In this document: positions 23,304 to 28,919 of the stretch, one piece after another | Numbering within the stretch: the first letter of the stretch is position 1 | Layout: every line of letters starts with the position of its first letter | DNA from: DTDR01 sp964505415 | GTDB taxonomy: Bacteria > Hydrothermota > Tepidihabitantia > Tepidihabitantales > DTDR01 | Assembly: GCA_964505415.1 (NCBI GenBank) | Contig: CAZDHW010000019.1 | Location: 1 to 28,919, forward strand | Reading direction: 5' to 3' | DNA length: 28,919 nt | Made by a program: the position numbers and the translations under genes | The notes under the pieces: model-generated | The model's input: only the letters and a program-made list of their open reading frames with translations | What the model was told of the DNA's origin: nothing | Databases searched by the model: none

Positions 23304-23933
23304 CTATTTTAATTTTCTTAACAAACTGATAATCTCTTTAAGCTTTTCTAAATATTTATTAAACCTTTCCCTTTCAATACGACATCCTTCATGAAGGTCT
23401 TCGCCTTTTATTGGAATACAAGCGGAAAAAGAATCAAAATATTTTCCATACACATTCGCTTCATCAAATTCGCCTTTTTCAATAATCCTTATCTCTTTAT
23501 CTTTTCTTATAATTTTTATAATCTCATTAAATCTCTTTAAATGGAGGTTTTCCAAGGAGATATAAATTTCATCACCACCATAATGGGTAACATCAATAGC
23601 AATAATAAAATCTGGCGTTATCTTATTTTCCACCAAGAACTTAGAAAAAGCTTGGGCACCGGTTCCTCCTTCTTCTTCTCCTTCGGTAAAGACTTTACCA
23701 ACATTTTCTACATTTTTCCAAACAGCCTCAACTCCCAGACGATTATCAAGAAGACCCAAAATCAAGTCGTTTATGCAAACCATTATTGGTTTCTTAACGG
23801 TATCTACATGGGCTGAGAGAATGATATCAAAAGCAAGAGGAATAAAAGTGAACTCTTTTTCGTGGTATACTTTAATACCCTTTTCTTTGTAATAAGAAGC
23901 AATTTCTTTTCTCAAATTTTTATTATCAGCCAT
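23304..23933 (-). CDS. Compact zinc metallopeptidase-like protein (clan MH, M20/M28/M42 type)
   Basis: A 209-aa protein with the spaced metal ligands of co-catalytic zinc peptidases: HxD in SAHVDTV (H42, D44), bridging D63 in LDNRLGV, the catalytic/metal glutamates in TEGEEEGG (about E87-E88), an aspartate in IAIDVT (D114) and a late histidine in EDLHEG (H181). It is only about 60 percent of the length of M42 or M20 enzymes because the dimerisation/lid domain is missing: only 19 residues separate D44 and D63. It could be an aminopeptidase, a deacylase or a non-catalytic relative. No signal peptide is seen. AGGAGGG (23938-23944) supports this start; the promoter would lie in or beyond the assembly gap. 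Confidence 0.78.
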   Translation of the reverse strand: MADNKNLRKEIASYYKEKGIKVYHEKEFTFIPLAFDIILSAHVDTVKKPIMVCINDLILGLLDNRLGVEAVWKNVENVGKVFTEGEEEGGTGAQAFSKFLVENKITPDFIIAIDVTHYGGDEIYISLENLHLKRFNEIIKIIRKDKEIRIIEKGEFDEANVYGKYFDSFSACIPIKGEDLHEGCRIERERFNKYLEKLKEIISLLRKLK

Positions 23934-23955
23934 CTTTCCCTCCTTTTTATTTATT

Positions 23956-24055
23956 NNNNNNNNNNNNNNNNNNNNNNNNNNNNNNNNNNNNNNNNNNNNN
24001 NNNNNNNNNNNNNNNNNNNNNNNNNNNNNNNNNNNNNNNNNNNNNNNNNNNNNNN
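23956..24055. other. Assembly gap (100 N)
   Basis: A run of exactly 100 N upstream of the metallopeptidase gene, a scaffold placeholder of unknown true length. The flanking 24056-24176 stretch is AT-rich and I see no supported gene or RNA in it; an open frame runs from the gap to a stop at 24095 and could be the tail of something hidden by the gap. Confidence 0.97.
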
Positions 24056-24176
24056 TTTTGAAAAACTTTTTAACCAGAAAGCCTATGAAAATTAAGAACT
24101 TAAATATTTTAATCTATCACCTTTTATAAATCTATGAAATTAAAAAACTTACAAAAAATTGGGTAATAAAGAAATT

Positions 24177-25487
24177 CTAATATTCTGTCTTTGATTGGAA
24201 ATTGAAATTTTCAATCACTAAAGCAGGAGCGACAACGCCAAAAAATTCTTCGCCGTAGTATTTTTGTTCCTTAGAAATCATTTTCACATTGTTAAGGGTT
24301 TCATAGATATTGATAAGGAATCTTAAATTCTTTATCGGATAACTAATCTTGCCATTTTCAATAAAATATGTTCCGTCTCTGGTCATACCAGTAATTAAAG
24401 TTTTATCTGGGTCAACAATCCTTGTATACCAAAATCTGGTAACATAAATCCCTTTATCAATGCTTTTTATCATCTCTTCCTTTTTCTTATTTCCCTTTTC
24501 TAATATTAAATTTAGCGGAAATGGTCCATAAGGTGCTGGTTGAACTAACGAATGGCCGGTATTTTTCATTTTTAATTTTTTTGCATAATAAGAATCAGTA
24601 ACTATTCCTTTAGCAATCCCATTTTTTATTAAAATTACTTTCTTTCTTTTTACTCCTTCAAAATCAAAGGGAAAACCAATTGTTAGTTTATGTGAGCAAT
24701 CATCGTAGATAGTAATATTTTTTCCAGTTATTCTTTTACCCATCTTTTTAGAAATGAGGGAAGTTTTTTCGTAAAATCTTTTTGCTCCAAATTCTAAGTA
24801 AGCTAAAAAAGAAAGTATTTCAGCAACCGCCGCTTCTTCTAAAAATACCGTATATTTTCCTGGTTCAATATCTTTAGGATTTTGTGCCCTTAATGCCTTT
24901 TCACAAGCAATTTCCGCCAATTCTTTTTCATCGATCTTATAAAAATTTTTTTCAATAGCAAAAGAGAAGCCGGAAGCACCGCCGTCCATTGCGGTAATTG
25001 TCAGATAAGTATAATTTATTAAATCTTGTAAGAAAATGCCATTACTGTTGATAATAGTTAAAGTATCAGAAATTGTGTGCAGAACACCAAAGGCGTTAAG
25101 ATTATTTTTCTTACAAACTTCTACAATGTTGGCTATCTTTTCTTGACGTTCTTTTGGCGAGATGACCATTTCCTTTTTTCTTTTAACTTCGATCTTACTC
25201 TTTTTAGGCAAAGAAACTTCGGCTTTTGGTGCCCTTTTATCTTTTGCTAAATTAAGAGCCCTTTCAAAAACATTTTTTATCCCTTCTTCACTTAAATCAG
25301 TAGTTGTTGCTGAGCCAACCCTATTTTTGAAAATTACTCTTACCCATAAAAGATTACGATTTATTGCCATATTCTGATGAATGATAGAATTGGCAAATCT
25401 CGTTGTTCCCATATTATTAGCACTCATTCCTACTTCCCATTCATCTCCTTTTGCATATTTTAAAATAATATTTTTTATCTCTTTCAT
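24177..25487 (-). CDS. pmbA: TldE/PmbA family protein (TldD-TldE protease subunit)
   Basis: A 436-aa member of the TldD/PmbA family, the non-catalytic partner (TldE) of the heterodimeric TldD-TldE metalloprotease known from microcin B17 maturation and CcdA degradation. It lacks the HExxxH motif present in the adjacent TldD, as expected. Family segments include RFANSIIHQN, AMDGGASGFSFA, and the late TLITGMTRDGTYFIENGKISYPIKNLRFLI block. A TTG four codons upstream (25499) is in frame, but a GGAGG (25492-25496) sits five bases before the ATG at 25487, so this start is chosen. One base separates it from the TldD stop (TAAGATG), so the subunits are probably made by coupled translation. Confidence 0.92.
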   Translation of the reverse strand: MKEIKNIILKYAKGDEWEVGMSANNMGTTRFANSIIHQNMAINRNLLWVRVIFKNRVGSATTTDLSEEGIKNVFERALNLAKDKRAPKAEVSLPKKSKIEVKRKKEMVISPKERQEKIANIVEVCKKNNLNAFGVLHTISDTLTIINSNGIFLQDLINYTYLTITAMDGGASGFSFAIEKNFYKIDEKELAEIACEKALRAQNPKDIEPGKYTVFLEEAAVAEILSFLAYLEFGAKRFYEKTSLISKKMGKRITGKNITIYDDCSHKLTIGFPFDFEGVKRKKVILIKNGIAKGIVTDSYYAKKLKMKNTGHSLVQPAPYGPFPLNLILEKGNKKKEEMIKSIDKGIYVTRFWYTRIVDPDKTLITGMTRDGTYFIENGKISYPIKNLRFLINIYETLNNVKMISKEQKYYGEEFFGVVAPALVIENFNFQSKTEY

Positions 25488-25488
25488 C

Positions 25489-26928
25489 TTAACCTCCAAT
25501 TTTTACTTTCCGAAATCTTGCTGGTGAAGCACCGTGACCAACATGCATCACCTGAGTCGGGTCACCTTTACCACAGTTAGGCACTCCCCAAACTTCCCAA
25601 TATTTCTCATTACAGATAGCATCACATTTTCGCCAAAGCTCATAGGAGATTGCGGAAAAATGGGGTCGCCTTATCATCTCCGTCTTTTTACCATTTTTGA
25701 TAATCCAACCGATTTCCGAATAAATATGGTAATTTAGTCTTTTGTCATCAATACTTGGTGAACCAGCACTTTCAAAATAGACACCTTCCTTAGTATCAGC
25801 AAATAAATCTTCCAATTCCCATTCTCCGGGTAAAAGATTAATATTAGTCATTCTGATTAAAGGAATAGAAGCCCAAGAATCCGCTCTCATTGTGCCATTA
25901 CTTTTTTGACCCAAAACTAATGCGGTTTCCCTTGATGTCAAATAACCACAGAATATTCCATTTTTAACCAAATAAACCTTTTGAGCTTTTACTCCTTCAT
26001 CATCATAACCAAAAGTTCCCAAGCCGTAAGGAATAGTGGCGTCAGCGGTAATGCTAACAATCTCACTGGCAAATTGAAATTTATTTAACTTATCAATTGT
26101 TAAATGGCTGGTGCCAGCTAAAGAGACCTCAGTTCCTAAAACTCTGTCCAATTCTGTTGGGTGACCGACAGTTTCGTGAACCTGGATGGCTACCATGGTG
26201 CCGTCAAGGATAATATCGGTTTCCATATTGGGACATTCCTTTGCTTTTGTTAAAGCGACTGCTTCTTCGGCTATCCTTTCACAATTCTCTTTCAATTTCA
26301 ATTCTTTAATAAACTCATAACCTTTCGCTTTATAATGCCCACCGAGCATTCCTGGATAAGAACGGGTACCGGTGATATTCCCTTTTACTGCTTCCGCATA
26401 GATATAACCACCAGTATGATAGATAGTCTGTTCAATAAAGGCATCTTCGGTAGAAGCAAAGATTTGGTATTTCTTATAAAAATATAATTCTCCTTCCCTT
26501 TTCTTAACTCCTTTCACCTTTTTCATCAAATCATCACATTCTATTAAAAGATTAATCTTCTCTTCCAAAGAAACTGAAAAGGGGTCAATTTCAATCGGTG
26601 TTTGATAGGTATCTTTTACTGGCTCAATTTCACTTAATTTCACATCTTCTTTTTTCAATTTAGCCGAAGCTTCAGCAATTTGACAGGCAAGGCGAGCAGT
26701 TTTTAAAATCTCATCCTTATTTAAAAGACAGGTAGCGGCAAATCCCCAAGCACCATTTTTGATAACCCGAATACCTATTCCCAAACTTTCTTCTTGTCTA
26801 ACTAATTTTACCTTTCCATTTTCTTGGTGGATAGTCTCTTCTTGAATTCTTACCAAACGGACATCGCCATAAAAAACATTTAAAGTTTTTAAATAATCTA
26901 AAGCTAAATTAACCAATTCTTTTGCCAT
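25489..26928 (-). CDS. tldD: TldD family metalloprotease
   Basis: The 479-aa catalytic subunit of the TldD-TldE protease. The unusual zinc motif HExxxH is present as QVHETVGHPTELDR (H251, E252, H256), and the conserved cysteine near the C-terminus that completes the metal site is in VPNCGKG (about C452). In E. coli the complex digests unfolded peptides threaded through a narrow channel. In archaea and many bacteria TldD/TldE pairs occur without microcin genes, and the same is true here, so a housekeeping peptide-degradation role is likely. It has a consensus leaderless promoter and is the first gene of the operon that continues into the TldE gene. Confidence 0.95.
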   Translation of the reverse strand: MAKELVNLALDYLKTLNVFYGDVRLVRIQEETIHQENGKVKLVRQEESLGIGIRVIKNGAWGFAATCLLNKDEILKTARLACQIAEASAKLKKEDVKLSEIEPVKDTYQTPIEIDPFSVSLEEKINLLIECDDLMKKVKGVKKREGELYFYKKYQIFASTEDAFIEQTIYHTGGYIYAEAVKGNITGTRSYPGMLGGHYKAKGYEFIKELKLKENCERIAEEAVALTKAKECPNMETDIILDGTMVAIQVHETVGHPTELDRVLGTEVSLAGTSHLTIDKLNKFQFASEIVSITADATIPYGLGTFGYDDEGVKAQKVYLVKNGIFCGYLTSRETALVLGQKSNGTMRADSWASIPLIRMTNINLLPGEWELEDLFADTKEGVYFESAGSPSIDDKRLNYHIYSEIGWIIKNGKKTEMIRRPHFSAISYELWRKCDAICNEKYWEVWGVPNCGKGDPTQVMHVGHGASPARFRKVKIGG

Positions 26929-26933
26929 AAAGA

Positions 26934-26962
26934 ATTATAGAAAAAATAAAAAGAAATGTCAA
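26934..26962 (-). promoter_or_regulatory. Consensus sigma70 promoter for tldD, leaderless
   Basis: On the minus strand a perfect TTGACA (26957-26962) and perfect TATAAT (26934-26939) are separated by the ideal 17 bp. Five bases lie between the -10 and the ATG, so the mRNA must begin at or next to the start codon. This is the clearest leaderless promoter in the window. Confidence 0.85.
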
Positions 26963-26974
26963 AGATTTCAAAAT

Positions 26975-28399
26975 TTATTTTAAAATACCGTAAATTTCAT
27001 AACTTTGATTTAAACCGTAAACGGGTTTTGTCTTTCCTAAAAAGATAAAATTGGTATCATCTCTTGGTGAAAAGTTAAGAAAGATTTTAAAGAAGTCAAA
27101 CATTACTAAATAGTCAGCATTTTTTATCACATAATCTTTAATCTCTCTTTCGTCTCTTCTTTTATTTTTATAAAAATCTCTTATTTCCGGATTAGTTAAA
27201 CCGGCTAAATCCAAAATCTCCCTTTCGGAAAAATATTTTAAGGCGCCCACATCATGGGTAGCAATCACTGCTTCCTTTTTAGTTTTTGTCCGAAAATATT
27301 CACTTAAAGCAATCAAAACTTCTTTTGTTGACAAAACTGAAGAATGATATTTTTGATAACCATCAATTAAAGAAAGGGCTTGATTAGTAATTAATAGAAA
27401 AATTAAAAAATAAAACAGTTTAGTTTTTTTAAATAAATTTTTAATACTAAAAGCCATGATGCCAACAACAAAGGGATAGAAGATATGTTGATAACGACAC
27501 CAATAATGACTTAAAGAACCAGGAAATAAGATAAGATAACTTAAATAGAAAATAAAGATAAAAATAAAAAAGTAATACTTTTTATAGAAAGGAGAAGCAA
27601 AAGGGATTAAGATAAAAAATAAAAAGGAAAAGGGATAAATTAAATTGTAGTAAAACAATTTCAAACCATTGGTAAAAAATTCCAATTTAGTTTTTAAAGG
27701 AAGTTTCATTTCGTCAAAAAATATGGTTTTGGCAATTCCCGAAGGAGGGAGAAGAGATTTGGTATTTTTATAATTGACAATAAAGAAAGGCAAAAGAATA
27801 AGAAAAGTAATTAAAAATGGTAAAAAATCTTTTAGACTTTTCTTTTGAAAAATTAGATAGAAAAATAGAGCAATTCCTAAAAAAATTCCTTCCGGTCGGG
27901 TATAGATACTTAAACCTAAAAAGATGCCAAAAAGAAAATTCTTCTTTTCCAAGAAATAAAGGGTAAGGAGAATAAAATCAATAAATAAAATTGTCTCTAA
28001 ACCGGAGAGGGCATCAAAGATAAGCCAGCCGGTAGTAGCGGTTAAAAGACCAGCAAGCAAACCAATTTTTTTATTACCAATTATTGAGAAATAATTATAA
28101 ACTAAGAAAACTAAAAGATAAAAAGAAAAGATACCAATTAAAATATTGGTTAAAGGCAAATTATTAAAAAAGAGGTTAAAGAAGGCAATCAAAAATATGT
28201 GGAAAGGTGAGGTTGTTCCTTCGTGATAATATTTGCCATCAAAAGTTAAACCTTTAAATTTAAAAAAATTTCGGGCGCAGGTTAAGGTAATATAACTATC
28301 ATCATAGACAAAAATTAATTCTTTATTGTTTAAGAGATAACAAAAAGGTAAAATAAGAGCAAGAAGAATAAGGAAGATAAAAAGCCATTTATTTTTCAA
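26975..28399 (-). CDS. GT-C type membrane glycosyltransferase-like protein
   Basis: A 474-aa polytopic membrane protein with about ten or more hydrophobic helices and a soluble C-terminal tail. The first loop carries YDDSYITLTCARNF and later GKYYHEGTTSPFH, matching the DD and EGTTSP motifs of GT-C glycosyltransferases related to the PMT/ArnT and arabinofuranosyltransferase-like groups, where the acidic residues bind metal and the polyprenyl-phosphate sugar donor. A periplasm-facing sugar transfer to lipid, polysaccharide or protein is expected; the acceptor is unknown. The only plausible start is a TTG at 28399, six bases after a TATAAT, so it would be a leaderless TTG gene. The next in-frame ATG would remove the first helix. 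Confidence 0.8.
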   Translation of the reverse strand: MKNKWLFIFLILLALILPFCYLLNNKELIFVYDDSYITLTCARNFFKFKGLTFDGKYYHEGTTSPFHIFLIAFFNLFFNNLPLTNILIGIFSFYLLVFLVYNYFSIIGNKKIGLLAGLLTATTGWLIFDALSGLETILFIDFILLTLYFLEKKNFLFGIFLGLSIYTRPEGIFLGIALFFYLIFQKKSLKDFLPFLITFLILLPFFIVNYKNTKSLLPPSGIAKTIFFDEMKLPLKTKLEFFTNGLKLFYYNLIYPFSFLFFILIPFASPFYKKYYFFIFIFIFYLSYLILFPGSLSHYWCRYQHIFYPFVVGIMAFSIKNLFKKTKLFYFLIFLLITNQALSLIDGYQKYHSSVLSTKEVLIALSEYFRTKTKKEAVIATHDVGALKYFSEREILDLAGLTNPEIRDFYKNKRRDEREIKDYVIKNADYLVMFDFFKIFLNFSPRDDTNFIFLGKTKPVYGLNQSYEIYGILK

Positions 28400-28405
28400 T
28401 AGCTA

Positions 28406-28433
28406 ATTATAAAAAATAAAAATAATCTTTCAA
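28406..28433 (-). promoter_or_regulatory. Sigma70-type promoter for the GT-C gene, leaderless TTG start
   Basis: On the minus strand TTGAAA (28428-28433) and TATAAT (28406-28411) are 16 bp apart. Six bases separate the -10 from the TTG start codon. Its -35 is three bases from that of the divergent LOG-like gene. Confidence 0.68.
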
Positions 28434-28436
28434 TAA

Positions 28437-28464
28437 TTGACGATTTTTATAGATATTTTATAAT
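28437..28464 (+). promoter_or_regulatory. Sigma70-type promoter for LOG-like gene, leaderless
   Basis: TTGACG (28437-28442) and TATAAT (28459-28464) are spaced by 16 bp. Five bases separate the -10 from the ATG at 28470. No Shine-Dalgarno is present. Confidence 0.72.
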
Positions 28465-28469
28465 AAAAT

Positions 28470-28919
28470 ATGAAAATTATTGGGGTGATTGGTGGTTCCA
28501 CCTGTTCGGAAGAGATTTATAATATTGCCTATGAAGTTGGTAGATATATTGCCAAAAAAGGAAATATCTTAATCTGTGGTGGTTTAGGTGGTGTGATGGA
28601 GGCAGCTTGTAAAGGAGCAAAAAGGGAAAATGGTCTAACGATTGGCATTTTACCCACTAACGATAAAAATAGTAAAAATCCTTATGTTGACATTCCGATA
28701 GTTACTGGTATGGGTGAGGCGAGAAATATTATCATTGTCAAATCTTCTGATGGGATAATTGCCATTGATGGTGGTTATGGCACATTATCGGAATTAGCCT
28801 TTTGTGGTGTTTTAAATGTTCCGGTAGTTTTAATAAAGAGTTGGGATATTGGCATTGGCCTAAAAGAAGATAATCCCGAAAAGGCAGTAGATTTGTTAAT
28901 TAAATTGATTGAGAAGAAA
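28470..28919 (+). CDS. LOG/TIGR00725-like Rossmann-fold protein, cut by window end
   Basis: The reading frame is open for 150 codons and has no stop before the window ends. The start MKIIGVIGGST, the ILICGGLGGVMEAACKGA segment, the EARNIIIVKSSDGIIAI stretch and DGGYGTLSELA match the LOG (lonely guy) and TIGR00725 group: the last is the PGGxGTxxE motif with Asp in place of Pro. Family members cleave nucleoside 5'-monophosphates to base and ribose phosphate, or bind molybdenum cofactor. Typical members are about 155-190 aa, so only a short tail is likely missing. It has its own leaderless promoter, divergent from the GT-C gene. Confidence 0.88.
   Translation, partial: MKIIGVIGGSTCSEEIYNIAYEVGRYIAKKGNILICGGLGGVMEAACKGAKRENGLTIGILPTNDKNSKNPYVDIPIVTGMGEARNIIIVKSSDGIIAIDGGYGTLSELAFCGVLNVPVVLIKSWDIGIGLKEDNPEKAVDLLIKLIEKK

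Noticed and set aside
24057..24095. Open frame leaving the second gap on the plus strand (FEKLFNQKAYEN then stop)
   Set aside because: Only 12 codons are visible; it could be a gene tail, but nothing supports it beyond an absence of stops.
26974..26985. AT-only palindrome TATTTTAAAATA at the end of the GT-C gene as a terminator
   Set aside because: No GC stem and such palindromes are expected by chance in sequence this AT-rich.
1..28919. CRISPR arrays, tRNA or rRNA genes, insertion sequences
   Set aside because: No regularly spaced direct repeats, no tRNA-like cloverleaf or rRNA segment, and no transposase-like protein was seen on either strand.

Overview
The window is a 28.9-kb, AT-rich, very compact bacterial scaffold containing two 100-N assembly gaps (14667-14766 and 23956-24055). 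The organism looks Gram-negative: there is an RND efflux pump with a TolC-type outer membrane protein, a patatin/BamA-type outer membrane protein, and a secreted repeat protein with a type IX-secretion-like C-terminal tail. Lysine-rich proteins, archaeal-type ATP-dependent DNA ligases and FCB-like secretion signals suggest an uncultured thermophile-like lineage near the FCB group, for example candidate division WOR-3. That placement is inference; no rRNA or marker gene is present. No gene-free stretch exceeds 300 bases; the longest is 23934-24176, much of it gap.

Layout. (a) 11-3957, minus: transaldolase, transketolase and a class I aminotransferase form one operon. (b) 4173-7585, plus: an MFS exporter, an unrecognised 543-aa protein and a nitroreductase. 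(c) 7586-10571, minus: folE2, a D-aminopeptidase (M55) and a KtrB-type K+ channel subunit, joined by ATGA overlaps. (d) 10646-12239, plus: a 192-aa ATP-dependent DNA ligase reduced to its adenylation domain, translationally coupled to a 160-aa family X DNA polymerase reduced to palm and thumb, then an unrecognised 165-aa protein with its own promoter. (e) 12240-14378, minus: patatin/BamA outer membrane protein. (f) 14479-16607, plus: a gapped SBBP-repeat secreted protein and a full-length DNA ligase. (g) 16678-23303, plus: an efflux operon of TPR protein, TetR regulator, TolC-like protein, hairpin-less adaptor and RND pump. (h) 23304-26928, minus: a compact metallopeptidase, then the TldE/TldD pair. 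(i) 26975-28399, minus: a GT-C membrane glycosyltransferase; 28470 to the window end, plus: a LOG-like protein cut by the window edge.

Three things stand out. First, the coupled mini-ligase and mini-PolX pair looks like a stripped-down gap-filling and sealing module, comparable in concept to the African swine fever virus polymerase X and ligase; the window also carries a normal full-length ligase. Second, most operon-leading genes have a good sigma70-type promoter whose -10 box ends only 5-10 bases before the start codon, so their mRNAs should be leaderless; many operon-internal genes instead have strong GGAGG Shine-Dalgarno sites or stop/start overlaps. Third, the efflux operon has an 18-bp palindrome typical of TetR operators inside codons 3-9 of its first gene, so the signal-peptide sequence also appears to be the operator.
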